Positions 8,189 through 17,553 are shown, counted from the stretch's first letter. The stretch is 34,925 bases of DNA from Myxococcales bacterium (GCA_003151595.1 PLXW01000118.1:1-34925), one strand, 5' to 3'. Notes: generated by a model not told the origin, from the sequence alone. A program made the numbers and translations.

Positions 8189-8812
8189 TCACGCCCACGA
8201 AATGCGGAGCACGAAGGGAGAGTGAGACGTCGGGGCGGGCGCGGCGACCTCGGTGGCATAGAGCTTCTTGCAGAACAGTTCCCCCGAGCCGGCGAACATC
8301 CCGCGCCAGGAATTCCGGAAGTACGCCCACTTCACGAGTGGATTGCCGTGCGCCTCGACCCGCGCCTCTTTCGGCCCGAGTCGATACACGGCGCCCGAGC
8401 CCCCGAGGAGCACGCGGTCCCACATGCGCTGGAACTGCTCGAGCCCCATCCAGGGGGTCACGCCGATGTTCTTGGCGGCCCGCACCAACGTTCCGAGCAT
8501 CGTGTTCTGAACCCGCTCGGCGACCAGGCGCCCGTTGCTGAATTGCTCGAGCGAGGAGAGTCCGATGGCATCGGCCGCCGCGTAGTGCGCCATGCCGACG
8601 GCGAGCGGCATCCACGATCCGGCGACCGCGTCGAGCACGGTCGCGTGCATCTCCTTCGGAAGCTTGCCGAGGTACTCGTCGAACAGTCCGCGCGCGCGGA
8701 GCGTCTGCACCGACGACGCGACGAGGGTGCTGCGAATGTGGGTGACCGGCGCGACCTTGCCCGAGGTCGTGCGGAGCGGGACGACGGTCTCGCCCTGCGC
8801 GCGCCCGGACAT
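8189..8812 (-). CDS. Hypothetical protein, DUF2378/TIGR02265-like myxobacterial family (tentative)
   Basis: With ATG 8812 the protein is 207 residues; TTG 8836 in the same frame would add eight residues, and a -10-like TACGCT lies 7 nt before that TTG. It is soluble with no signal peptide. The order of blocks is RSTLVASS, LFDEYLGKLP, VAGSWMPLAVGMAHYAAAD, then GVTPWMGLEQFQRMWDR, LGPKEARVEAHGNPL and a final YFRNSWRGMFAGSGELFCKK. That is close to the layout of DUF2378/TIGR02265 proteins, a roughly 180-200 residue family largely confined to Myxococcales. These have a helical N-terminal half, 'W-x-P' and a beta-rich end distantly like haem/NO-binding V4R-type folds. The function of the family is unknown. 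The assignment is from pattern memory, so the family name is tentative while the coding call is firm. Confidence 0.65.
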   Translation of the reverse strand: MSGRAQGETVVPLRTTSGKVAPVTHIRSTLVASSVQTLRARGLFDEYLGKLPKEMHATVLDAVAGSWMPLAVGMAHYAAADAIGLSSLEQFSNGRLVAERVQNTMLGTLVRAAKNIGVTPWMGLEQFQRMWDRVLLGGSGAVYRLGPKEARVEAHGNPLVKWAYFRNSWRGMFAGSGELFCKKLYATEVAAPAPTSHSPFVLRISWA

Positions 8813-8843
8813 CGTCACGCTGCGCGCGGGGTCCAAGAGTCAG

Positions 8844-8849
8844 AGCGTA
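8844..8849 (-). promoter_or_regulatory. Candidate -10 element (TACGCT) for the gene at 8189-8812
   Basis: On the minus strand TACGCT stands 7 nt before the in-frame TTG 8836 and 31 nt before ATG 8812. It matches four of six bases of the TATAAT consensus. No convincing -35 hexamer was found. Confidence 0.3.
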
Positions 8850-8914
8850 TCCGTGAGCGGCGCGAACGCCATGGTCGATGGTGGGCGCCGGTTTCTGGCG
8901 GCCTCGACCGAGGT

Positions 8915-9463
8915 TCAGCGGGCCGGGATCGGGCCCTTCACGTCGCAGAAGAAGTGCAGCGCCTGGGTCGTGACGCGCCGGCGCTCGTCTTCGTCCGCCT
9001 GGCGAGCCATCAGCGCATCGACTGCCCCTTCGAGCTGCGAGAGGCGCGTCCGGAGCGAGCGGCGCCATTCGCCGGTCGGCATGACGGCGAGCGTCGCGCG
9101 GCTTTCGACCACGATGTCGGCCGCGAAGGAGGGATCGGGGACGATGGGGGCGGGGACGGAGGCGGAGTTGTGCTTCATGAGCGGGACTACGGCTCGGGGA
9201 GGGGGGAGCTTGAGCGGGATGAGCTGGTGGAGGTCCTTTTCGGCCGAAGAATGCTGAAGAGAGGGGCCCTCCGTCTGAAGATCGGGGGCGAGCGCGTTGG
9301 GGGAAGGGGTCGTCGTCGCCTGCGCGTCTGAAGGCGAGCCGGCGAGGGGCTCCGGGCACGAAAAGCGCGCGAGTCTCCAATGAAATCGCGCAATCCGGCG
9401 CGCGGCGATAGCTCGCTTGGCGTGAGGCGACAGCCCCGTGCGCCGTCGTCTTTGGGCCGCCAT
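8915..9463 (-). CDS. Hypothetical cytoplasmic protein with C-terminal coiled coil
   Basis: ATG 9463 is preferred because an A/T-rich TAAAAAT block ends 4 nt before it, resembling the -10/start arrangement seen at other genes here; TTG 9481, six codons upstream, is the alternative. The product has 182 residues. The N-terminus is very basic (RRRRTGLSPHAKRAIAARR). A Pro/Ser-rich, low-complexity middle (about 45-115) is likely disordered. The C-terminal ~65 residues are helical with heptad-like spacing (WRRSLRTRLSQLEGAVDALM, then ERRRVTTQALHFFCDV). I do not recognise the family. The basic N-terminus could bind nucleic acid, but that is speculation. It is divergent from the lipoprotein gene at 9547. 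Confidence 0.5.
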   Translation of the reverse strand: MAAQRRRRTGLSPHAKRAIAARRIARFHWRLARFSCPEPLAGSPSDAQATTTPSPNALAPDLQTEGPSLQHSSAEKDLHQLIPLKLPPPRAVVPLMKHNSASVPAPIVPDPSFAADIVVESRATLAVMPTGEWRRSLRTRLSQLEGAVDALMARQADEDERRRVTTQALHFFCDVKGPIPAR

Positions 9464-9546
9464 GTCGATTTTTAGCAACAAGTTCTCCGAACGTTCCGAT
9501 GGGACTTGTAGGGGGCGCGATTTGCGCTCCCGAACGAGGTGTCCCC

Positions 9547-9822
9547 ATGGCGTGCGTTCGGCTTCTGCGGTTCATCGTCTTCGGTAGTGCGCTCGTCGCC
9601 TGTGGCAGCGGTCAGGGCGACCCGACCGTCGTCAAGCCCGCGGAGGAATGCGCCGCCTACGCGAGCGCTCTTCGCGCGTGCTTCGCCGCGACGGGCGCCC
9701 CGCCGCAACTGGCGGACGAGATCGCGGCGAGCGCCCTCGTGCCGCGTGACGAGGCAACCCGCGTCCAGATGAACGCCACGTGTGCCCACGACCGCGTGCG
9801 ACTGCGCGCCGCCTGCAAATGA
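9547..9822 (+). CDS. Small Cys-containing lipoprotein upstream of the RHS toxin
   Basis: ATG 9547 is preceded by GAGGTG (9535-9540) and gives a 91-residue protein with a clear lipoprotein signal (LLRFIVFGSALVACGSG). The mature part has about 70 residues with four cysteines (ECAAYASALRAC ... ATCAHDRVRLRAAC), a spacing that could form two disulphides in a helical hairpin. Similar 'C-x(3)-Y/A ... C' small lipoproteins are frequent in Polyangiales and uncharacterised. It ends 32 nt before the start of the giant SpvB/RHS gene, so the two may be co-transcribed. Whether it has a role in exporting or anchoring that protein cannot be told from sequence. Confidence 0.65.
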   Translation: MACVRLLRFIVFGSALVACGSGQGDPTVVKPAEECAAYASALRACFAATGAPPQLADEIAASALVPRDEATRVQMNATCAHDRVRLRAACK

Positions 9823-9854
9823 CCTGGAACGTCGTGTCGCCAAGGAGTCCGTCC

Positions 9855-12800
9855 ATGTTTCTCAAGTCGATTCGTCGTCGCAGCGCCCCCGTATCAGTCC
9901 TCACTCTCGCAGTCTTTCTCTCGACCTTGCTCCCAGCGTCGCGCGCGCACGCCGACCCGCCCGGCGGCGAAGACACCGATGTGACTCCGGTCGAGCACGG
10001 GGTTGGTGGACCACACACCATGGGGCAGGCCAGTGGAGCCTCCGGGTCGGCTGACGCTCTCATCACGGCGGACCCCGTCACCGGTGCGGCGCACGCAAGT
10101 CTCGGCTTCGAGCTCCCCGCCGCGCGCGGATCAGCACAGCCCTCGCTGTCGCTGACCTACAGTTCGTCGTCCGGTATGGGCGCCGCCGGGATGGGCTGGA
10201 GTCTCGACATTCCGTCGATCGAACGGAGAAATTCGTCGAGCTTCCCGAATCTCATCAACGTCGCGCCGGGACAGCTACCCGGTCCTCCGAAGGATCCCAC
10301 CACGGACCCCGACGACTTCGTCATGAACGGACAGCCACTGGTGCCGATTTGCATCGTGACGAGCACGGGGACGTGCGGGAACGACGGCAACGTCTTCCCA
10401 GGTTCGATGTCCGGCTGGACGTATTACCACCCTGAAACGGACTCGTTCGTCCGCGCCTTTCGGGCTCCGGACTACTCGGCCTGGATGGTCCAGCTCAAGT
10501 CCGGGGTCTGGCTCAACTTTGGTGTCCCTTCCGACGACCCCGCCGACGCGGAAGGTCTTGAAACGGCTCTCGGAAATACCGTCGGGTCGTGGGCAGACAA
10601 GAGCGACGTCTATCGATGGGATCTCGTCCGCGAGTACGACTCCTCGCTCCGAAACGAGATCGTCTACCACTGGGCCGCGCTCGGGTTCTCCGACGGAGAG
10701 CAGCCGAGGTCGGAGGCGCAGGACGGTCTGAAATACCTGACTGACGTCTATTACACGCGCGGCGTGAGTGAGGGGCCCCTCGACACGTCGCAATTTGCTC
10801 ATCACGTTCAGTTGTTCTGGCGCGGCCACGATACCGTCCTTCGTTACTCTCCTGGCTGGAAGAGCACCCCGGCGCGCGTACTCGGGGACGTGGCGGTCAC
10901 GAGCATCCCGATGTCGGGCGCCTCTGGCTCGACGCGCTCACTGGTGCGCCTCTACCATCTTGGGTACAGCGACGAGACCGCATTCGAGCAGAGATTTCTT
11001 CTCTCGTTCGAGATGCACGCATGCAGCGCCGCGGAGAACGCGGGGAATATCGCGGACCCGTCGACCTGGGCGTACGCGGGAGCGACCGCCTGCCCATCCC
11101 TCCCCGCGACGACGTTCGCGTACAACACTCAGGGAGGCGGAGCATTTCCTGCCCTCGCGCTCTCTCGAATCAAGACACAGGACCTCGGATACACCACGGG
11201 CTACGTCCGCGCAGCCATGGTCGACGTGGACGGCGACGGGGTCTCGGATCTCCTCGGCAGCCAGTCCTCGGTGCAGAACGAGACGCCCGACTCCGGAACA
11301 ACCGTCACGCTCGGAGCGAGCGGTACTCAAGCGCCCGTAGTGCCCGACGTGACCTCAGGTGGGATCCGTGCGGCGCGCCCTGGCGACCTTCTGCCCAGCC
11401 TTCGTTCTTACTGGGGTGATTGGTGGGGCACCGACCGACAGACTCTGTTGTTCTTCAACGATGACCTCGGCGACACGGCATTCAATTATTACCTAGCCAC
11501 TCCTCCAAACGCGGGGACCTTCGAAATCTACGGGTTCGCTGGCACCGGGTCCGGCACGACCACGCCTGCTTGGCTCGGTAGTGGCCCAGCGAGCATCCCG
11601 CAAATTCACGCGGACGGTGAGCCCGACTACACCGAAGGTTGGGATAACCAGACGTACTGGGAGCAGGGGAAGGTTTTCGACGTCGACGGTGACGGTCTCA
11701 CCGACGTCGCGCTCATCCCGGAATCGCGCGACTACCCGGCGAAAGGCGACCGACGCACCTACTTCTCAGTGCGCCCGAAGGACGGAAAGACATTCAACGG
11801 GATCTTCGCTCGCAAGGTCTTTCACTCGGGCCTCCTCGGCTACAATGGAACGGGTTTTCATGCGATCGCGGACATGGATGCCGACGGTCTCGCAGACGTC
11901 GTCGAGGTCGAACAAGCGCGAGTAGCGACGAGCTTACGCTGGTGGAAGAACCGCGGCGACGGTCGCTTCGAGAACTCCTACAACGGTGGTTACGAAGCGG
12001 ACGACGGCTCGGCTGCGCCAGACATCCTGGTCGCAAACTGCACGACCTGTAATTGGTCGGTGAATCAGCATGCGTCAAACATCGCAGTGGGAGACGTCAA
12101 CGGCGACTCGCTCGCCGACTTCGTCGTCGTTCACAACAAGGCGCTGACTGTCTACACGCAGACGCCTCGCGCATTTCAGGCGGGCGCGCATGTCGCTTTC
12201 ACTCTTTCCGCAACCCTCGCGAATGCCGCGCCTGATGACAATGCGTCCATCTCCATCGCTGACACCGATGGTTCGGGGACGCCACACATCGTCCTTGTCG
12301 ATGTTAAGGCGGTGTCCACGTTCCAGCTCCAGGCATCGATTCCTCACTATGGCCTGTTGCGAACCATCTTTGATGGCGCAGGTCGGCAAACGACCGTCAC
12401 CTACGATTCGGTCGCCCATCTTGCGCAGGTAGCGTCGCCCCCCTGGGCCACCAAACTTCCGATTCCGACGCAGGTAGTCGTCAGGACCGAGACTCAGAGC
12501 CAGGACAAGGAGCCCGACGGCACACCCGACGACTACGTGACGGCGCTCGCTTACCGAGATCCGAGCTACGACGCCCGCGACCACGCCTTTCTCGGATTCG
12601 GAAGCGTGACGACGACGACGCCGGGCAGCGCCGCGTCTCCCGGTACCGTCACCACGGTGAGCTACGTCCCTCCCACCTGCGGCGCAGCGCCGTGTGGTTA
12701 CGACGTCGACTACGGCTGGCGGTTCCGTCGCGGATTACCCTATGCCGTCCAGGTGAGTGATGCCGCGAGCGGGCAGATGCTCTCGGCGACCATTACCAAG

Positions 12801-15800
12801 TGGGCCTACATGGTCACGCACTACGGGGTCGACACTCGCCGCACCCGAATGGTGTATCCGAAGCAGGTAGACACATTCATCGGCGATGGCAGCCACGGAA
12901 CCACTCCGGTTCAGGTCGGAGGAGTCGAGCCTGTTTTCTCCGAGGTCGACACGACCTACGCGTGGACACCGCCACCGATCGCAGTGCCGGTAGGGAGCGC
13001 GGGCGTGGTCAACCTCCGCCGTACACAATCGATGGGGCTCCTCGGCAACGTCTCGCAATCGGTCGACTTTGGCCAGGTCGGCGTCGATACGCCGATTCTC
13101 ACGAGCACGATCTGGGGCCTGGGAACTCTCGACAGCTCCGGATGGTCCTACCGTCCCACGCAGACGAAGGTCGGTTACGCCGACTCGACCGGCGCGACGT
13201 TCAGCGGACCGACGCGCGAGATGGACTATGCGTACAACTCGGTGGGCCTACCGACCACGGTGTCCTCGCCACTGTCAGGGACGGCGCCGCTTCAGCGAGG
13301 AAGCGATGACGTGACGAAAGTCGCTCCGACACCCGCCAGCGCCTCGGTTAACTCGCCGGCCGGACACTCCGTCCAGCTCGCGTCGTATTCGTACGACTGG
13401 TGGTGGAACGTGAACCAGGTGCAAGGGCCCAACGGCCACTGCACGGGGATTACGTATGCAACGGGCTTCAACGACTTGCCCGTCGCCGTCGCTGCCTACC
13501 GCAACGGCTGTGGCAACCAACCGCTTACGACGGCGCTCTCGTACGACCGAGGGCTCGGCGCCGTCACGGTGGTCACTGATCCGTCGCTAACCACCACCAT
13601 TCGACAGTACGACTCGTTTGGGCGTCTCAAGGAGGTCGATCAGCCGAGTGCGGTGATCCTGGGGACCACTGACCTGACACCTGCTGTTTCCATCGACTGG
13701 TCGCTCTATCCTCAAGCGCTTCACGTGACGACGCCGGCGCATGAGTCGTACGTCTATTACGACGGGTTCGGCCGGCAGCGGTACCGGCTCGACAACGGAG
13801 ACCTGAGCACGCAGTGGATTCTGCGCGGCGCTTCTCAGCTCTACCCGAGCGGTCGTGTCCAACGGAGCTACTTGCCCGTTCTTTGGGACGGGCCCATTCA
13901 GCCCGGGCAGATTCACCCTGCGTTCGCATCGATGCTGAGCGACAGTGCTACTTACGACGCGCTCGGTCGGGTGCTCGTGGCGACCGGGAGTGATGGGAAC
14001 ATCACGGCGAAGCTCGCCTACGCTCCGCTGTCCGTTACGGCCGTGGACGGCGAGCAGATCCCAGGGGGACTTCATGCTGGCGCGTCATCGACCGTAACCT
14101 ACGACGGCCACGGACGCACGGTGACGTCCGGCCAATCGTTGGTCTCTCCCGCACGAAGCATCACGTCTCGACAGACGTACTTGGCGACCGGAGAGGTGCA
14201 GTCCGTCAGACGGTCTCACTCCGACGGCGCAGATACGTTCACTCGCACGTTCAAATACGATTCTCTCGGGCGCCTCGTCGGAAACATCGAGCCGAATACG
14301 AGCAGAGCCTACTCGGTGCTCGGCAACGTGCAGGGCGCCGTTGGATGGACGTATGCCTACGACGACGCGGGCGACCTCGTGGGAACGAGCGATGCGCGGG
14401 GCTGCGGCGAGAATCTGGCGTACGACAACCTGGGGCGACTCGCGAGCGAGGACTACTCGCCTTGCACGCTTACTCAGACGCCGTACTCGGCGCCATCGGG
14501 CTCGACGGGGTACGAGGCGCTCTACGGCTACGACGCGCCGGAGTCGTCGAGCGGTGCAGCGCCGAGCGCGATCTACGCGGGAAAGCTCACGGCGACGTAC
14601 GACCGCGGGCAGCATTCGCAGTTCATGTACGACGCGCGCGGTCGCACGACCGCGCACCGACGACAACTGGCCGTGCCGCACAACGCCGTGGCGAACGGCC
14701 CCGGGTCGTACGCTCCGCACTGGTTCGAGCAGGACGTATCGCTCTACGACGAAGCGAATCGCGTCGTCACTCGAACGACTGGGGCGGACCCCGCGGTCTT
14801 CGGGTTGGCCGCGACGACCTCTCTGACGACTCATTACTCCGCCCGCGGAAACGCGAGCCGCGTCGACGGGAGCTACGGGGCACTCCTCGCGAGCCAGGGC
14901 TTCAATCCCGACGGTTCGCTCGGATACCAGGTCTTCGGCGACGCTGCGAATACGGAGACCGACTACGGATATGCTTCGTCAGGTCGAGTCCAGTCTATTC
15001 ACGTGCATCGCCCCGCCGGGCCGTGGAAGAGCGGCCCGGGCTACACAGCCGCGGGCGCGGACACCGAAGACGACCTCGAAAATCTCTCGTTCATCTACGA
15101 TCGCGTTGGGAACCCACTAGAGATCTTCGATATGTCGAGCGCGGCGTGGCCGGTCGGCTCGAAACCGCAGCGCGTGCGCAACATGAAGTACGACGACGCG
15201 TATCGTCTTCAAACGATTCACACCGATTACGCGGGCATCCAGGGCGGGCCCCTCGACGGCTTCGCGTCGCCCCCGTACGCGCCAGAAGTAGCGGCGGCGA
15301 GTCGCGAGTTCCCCGCGATGGCATCGCCGCAATATCGCGTAGCCGACCAAGGGTACGCCTACGATTGGATGGGAAATACCACGTCGTCGTCGGACGATGC
15401 GAACACGTTCCCGGATCGTTCACTGGGCACCATCACCAACGGCATCCCCGGCAGCCTGAGCGTGGCTCCGCAGGGACCCAATTGGCTCGTCTCGGCGACC
15501 GAAGGAACGTCGAGCCTCGCCGTTCAATACGACACGGCAGGCGAGATTCTCGGAATCAACGTCGCGCGAGGAGCGCCGTGCACCTCGGACTGCGGAACGG
15601 CCTACCACTACACCTGGGACGAGGTCGGGCGGCTCGCCACGGCTGCTCGCACGGAGGTCATCGGACGCTTGACCGAGCTCGCGGTCACCGAGAGCTTCGC
15701 GTACGACGCCGGCGGCCACCGCATCCTCAAGTCGTATCAAGGCGGCGGGACGGCGCCGACCACGTACTTCGCGAACGTTTTCGACTCGCTACGGCTCGAA

Positions 15801-17120
15801 GGCGCGACGTTCCCCGACGCGAGCGGCGACTACACACGCAACATTTCGGACGAGTCGGTCTTTCTCGTCGCGAACGGCGTGACCTACGGACGGGCCGTCT
15901 ACTCGCAGAGCGATCCGCTGATCAGCGCAAGCGGGACGCTGCACGTGTTCCTGGAGATCGGTGATCACCTCGGCTCGACGTCGTTCGTGATCGATCGCGA
16001 TACGAGCGAGGTGGTCGAGCGCGCCACGTACCAAGCCTATGGCGCACCGGACTCGGACTTCCGCCCGGCGCGATGGGCGAGCTTTCGTGATTCGTTCCGG
16101 TACACGGGGCACGAGGACGACTCGGAGGTGGGGCTCGTGTACTTCGGGGCGAGATACTACTCGCCGATGCTCGGGCGCTGGATGAGCGCCGACCCGCTGG
16201 CGATTCACGGGGGGGCGGGGGATCCCAATCCGTACGCGTTCGTGCGCGGGTCGCCGATGCGGTACGTCGATCCGCTCGGGCTGACGGATTGCGACAAGAG
16301 CAGCCAGAGTTGCCGAGACGATGATCCGCCGATAACGACGCCGGTCGTTGGTGGTGGCGGCGGCGCAGGCGGCGGAGGTGCTCGGAGTTACGTTGTGGGC
16401 GGTCGAGAGGGTGCACACGGCCAGTCAGATGTCCTCCCGCCCAAGGAAGTCCCCCCGCCCCCGCCCCCGCCGGCTGCGGCAGGGCGGGTGGGCGGCACGA
16501 CCGCTTCGGGCATGGGCGCCTCGATCTTGCACAACCTAGCGGGTCAGTGGCGCACGATGCTCTTCGGCGTGAATTTCCCCACGGCGATAACGGTGACATT
16601 TCTCGAAAATGTCTCTGATGCGGGGGACTCGAGCAAGTCGGAGGGTCAACGCGTTAAGTCAGGGGTGCTCGCGATTGGGGCGATCATCCCGATGGAAGCC
16701 GAGGTTGCGGAAGGCGTCGCGTTTGTCGACACCGCAGCCGTACAGGTCATGCGGGCGACGGAAGGAGTCCCCGGCGCGTACTCCGTAGCGTTCGAGGCCA
16801 AGCTCACCCCGCAGGGGATCGGAACGTACGGTTCACATTTCGTCGATGCAAACGAGCAGTTGTTGAAGGCGATGGCCGACCCCGAGACGGCCAACGCGCT
16901 AAGGTCGACGCTCGGAGAGAACTTCGAGGGATCGATAGTGAGCTCGTCCGGAACCGTGCGAGGCGTGTCGCCGTCAGGGTGGACGTGGCATCACGTGCCG
17001 GATCAGCCAGGTGTTGTTCAACTTGTGCTCGGATTCCAGCACGGACCCGGCTCAGCGTGGCAACCAATGTTGCACCCCGGAGGGGTAGGAGGGATGTCGA
17101 TATGGGGCTCGTTGTTTTAG
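9855..17120 (+). CDS. Secreted SpvB/TcB/RHS polymorphic toxin with C-terminal WHH-type nuclease-like domain
   Basis: ATG 9855 has AAGGAG at 9842-9847 and a Sec signal peptide probably cleaved at AHA-DP (about residue 34). The protein has 2421 residues. In order there are: an SpvB-type N-terminal domain (about 50-330; LTYSSSSGMGAAGMGWSLD); five FG-GAP/VCBS-like calcium loops (near 455, 609, 672, 746 and 802; e.g. VDVDGDGVSDLL); a TcdB-middle-like region; about 13 YD repeats (about 1180-2030; YDSFGRL, YDALGRV, YDSLGRL); and the RHS core (about 2083-2141; GARYYSPMLGRWMSADPLA ... DPLGL). Then come a Pro-rich linker and a variable tip. The last ~45 residues hold WTWHH (H2379-H2380), QHGPG (H2396) and LHPGG (H2407), as in HNH/ENDO VII nuclease toxins. 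In such proteins the RHS shell encloses the toxin. The tip is exchangeable and its target is inferred to be nucleic acid. Confidence 0.92.
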   Translation: MFLKSIRRRSAPVSVLTLAVFLSTLLPASRAHADPPGGEDTDVTPVEHGVGGPHTMGQASGASGSADALITADPVTGAAHASLGFELPAARGSAQPSLSLTYSSSSGMGAAGMGWSLDIPSIERRNSSSFPNLINVAPGQLPGPPKDPTTDPDDFVMNGQPLVPICIVTSTGTCGNDGNVFPGSMSGWTYYHPETDSFVRAFRAPDYSAWMVQLKSGVWLNFGVPSDDPADAEGLETALGNTVGSWADKSDVYRWDLVREYDSSLRNEIVYHWAALGFSDGEQPRSEAQDGLKYLTDVYYTRGVSEGPLDTSQFAHHVQLFWRGHDTVLRYSPGWKSTPARVLGDVAVTSIPMSGASGSTRSLVRLYHLGYSDETAFEQRFLLSFEMHACSAAENAGNIADPSTWAYAGATACPSLPATTFAYNTQGGGAFPALALSRIKTQDLGYTTGYVRAAMVDVDGDGVSDLLGSQSSVQNETPDSGTTVTLGASGTQAPVVPDVTSGGIRAARPGDLLPSLRSYWGDWWGTDRQTLLFFNDDLGDTAFNYYLATPPNAGTFEIYGFAGTGSGTTTPAWLGSGPASIPQIHADGEPDYTEGWDNQTYWEQGKVFDVDGDGLTDVALIPESRDYPAKGDRRTYFSVRPKDGKTFNGIFARKVFHSGLLGYNGTGFHAIADMDADGLADVVEVEQARVATSLRWWKNRGDGRFENSYNGGYEADDGSAAPDILVANCTTCNWSVNQHASNIAVGDVNGDSLADFVVVHNKALTVYTQTPRAFQAGAHVAFTLSATLANAAPDDNASISIADTDGSGTPHIVLVDVKAVSTFQLQASIPHYGLLRTIFDGAGRQTTVTYDSVAHLAQVASPPWATKLPIPTQVVVRTETQSQDKEPDGTPDDYVTALAYRDPSYDARDHAFLGFGSVTTTTPGSAASPGTVTTVSYVPPTCGAAPCGYDVDYGWRFRRGLPYAVQVSDAASGQMLSATITKWAYMVTHYGVDTRRTRMVYPKQVDTFIGDGSHGTTPVQVGGVEPVFSEVDTTYAWTPPPIAVPVGSAGVVNLRRTQSMGLLGNVSQSVDFGQVGVDTPILTSTIWGLGTLDSSGWSYRPTQTKVGYADSTGATFSGPTREMDYAYNSVGLPTTVSSPLSGTAPLQRGSDDVTKVAPTPASASVNSPAGHSVQLASYSYDWWWNVNQVQGPNGHCTGITYATGFNDLPVAVAAYRNGCGNQPLTTALSYDRGLGAVTVVTDPSLTTTIRQYDSFGRLKEVDQPSAVILGTTDLTPAVSIDWSLYPQALHVTTPAHESYVYYDGFGRQRYRLDNGDLSTQWILRGASQLYPSGRVQRSYLPVLWDGPIQPGQIHPAFASMLSDSATYDALGRVLVATGSDGNITAKLAYAPLSVTAVDGEQIPGGLHAGASSTVTYDGHGRTVTSGQSLVSPARSITSRQTYLATGEVQSVRRSHSDGADTFTRTFKYDSLGRLVGNIEPNTSRAYSVLGNVQGAVGWTYAYDDAGDLVGTSDARGCGENLAYDNLGRLASEDYSPCTLTQTPYSAPSGSTGYEALYGYDAPESSSGAAPSAIYAGKLTATYDRGQHSQFMYDARGRTTAHRRQLAVPHNAVANGPGSYAPHWFEQDVSLYDEANRVVTRTTGADPAVFGLAATTSLTTHYSARGNASRVDGSYGALLASQGFNPDGSLGYQVFGDAANTETDYGYASSGRVQSIHVHRPAGPWKSGPGYTAAGADTEDDLENLSFIYDRVGNPLEIFDMSSAAWPVGSKPQRVRNMKYDDAYRLQTIHTDYAGIQGGPLDGFASPPYAPEVAAASREFPAMASPQYRVADQGYAYDWMGNTTSSSDDANTFPDRSLGTITNGIPGSLSVAPQGPNWLVSATEGTSSLAVQYDTAGEILGINVARGAPCTSDCGTAYHYTWDEVGRLATAARTEVIGRLTELAVTESFAYDAGGHRILKSYQGGGTAPTTYFANVFDSLRLEGATFPDASGDYTRNISDESVFLVANGVTYGRAVYSQSDPLISASGTLHVFLEIGDHLGSTSFVIDRDTSEVVERATYQAYGAPDSDFRPARWASFRDSFRYTGHEDDSEVGLVYFGARYYSPMLGRWMSADPLAIHGGAGDPNPYAFVRGSPMRYVDPLGLTDCDKSSQSCRDDDPPITTPVVGGGGGAGGGGARSYVVGGREGAHGQSDVLPPKEVPPPPPPPAAAGRVGGTTASGMGASILHNLAGQWRTMLFGVNFPTAITVTFLENVSDAGDSSKSEGQRVKSGVLAIGAIIPMEAEVAEGVAFVDTAAVQVMRATEGVPGAYSVAFEAKLTPQGIGTYGSHFVDANEQLLKAMADPETANALRSTLGENFEGSIVSSSGTVRGVSPSGWTWHHVPDQPGVVQLVLGFQHGPGSAWQPMLHPGGVGGMSIWGSLF
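17087..17093 (+). promoter_or_regulatory. Shine-Dalgarno for the immunity gene inside the toxin frame
   Basis: AGGAGGG sits within the last codons of the RHS toxin, 8 nt before ATG 17102. It is the strongest ribosome-binding site noticed in this window and decides the start of the downstream small gene. Confidence 0.75.
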
Positions 17121-17413
17121 GTGACTTGCTAGACGGTTGGCGGCACTTTGCGCTCGACGACTCGATTTACGTGCCGGCAGGAAAGGAGCCGGCGCTCGAC
17201 ACCGAGGTGAACGTGCTCGCCTTTGACCGGGCGCGGAAGCGTGCGTTCGAGGGCCAGCATTACTTGCTGGGGATCGAACAAGTCCGCGATGTCGTAGAGG
17301 GGCTTGAACGCCAGATCGGGCGAACAACCACGCCGAACGAGCGGCTTCGTGCGGTGCTGCACTTTGCACGACACGACGCGTTCATCGACCCGCGTGACGC
17401 CGTGGGCGGCTAG
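17102..17413 (+). CDS. Putative immunity protein for the RHS toxin (DUF7716-like, tentative)
   Basis: ATG 17102 lies 19 bases inside the toxin gene (toxin TAG 17118-17120) and has an excellent AGGAGGG site, so the two are translated from one message. The product is 103 residues, soluble, without signal peptide, and mildly acidic. It runs GDLLDGWRHFALDDSIYVP, then a strand block TEVNVLAFDRARKRAF, then YLLGIEQVRDVVEGLERQI, and ends LHFARHDAFIDP. Size, position immediately behind a polymorphic toxin tip and frame overlap are the classical signs of a cognate immunity gene. The 'YxLGIxxVxDVVxxxxxQ ... F-x-x-x-x-D-A-F-I' pattern recalls the DUF7716 family, from memory only. It should act in the cytoplasm of the producer by binding the nuclease tip; that is inference. 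Confidence 0.75.
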   Translation: MGLVVLGDLLDGWRHFALDDSIYVPAGKEPALDTEVNVLAFDRARKRAFEGQHYLLGIEQVRDVVEGLERQIGRTTTPNERLRAVLHFARHDAFIDPRDAVGG

Positions 17414-17496
17414 TCCGAGGCGCTGTCGGTGATGCAACGTCACGCGCGCCCTTCGCGCCCTTCGCTCCCTCGCCTTGTCCCCAATCGGAGCCGCGC

Positions 17497-17502
17497 TAAG
17501 CT
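17497..17502 (+). promoter_or_regulatory. Candidate -10 element (TAAGCT)
   Basis: TAAGCT precedes ATG 17513 by 10 nt. ATG 17513 opens the frame that reads into a better signal peptide than the ATG 17554 start of the SUMF1-like gene. The same hexamer occurs 7-11 nt before the starts at 25312 and 28370. Confidence 0.35.
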
Positions 17503-17553
17503 CCGCCGCGAAATGGCCCATTCGCCAAAGCCAATTCGACGCGCGCGTCGCCG

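Noticed and set aside
14345..15964. 539-residue plus-strand open frame inside the RHS gene
   Set aside because: Arg-rich out-of-frame shadow; the YD repeats of the main frame run through the whole stretch.
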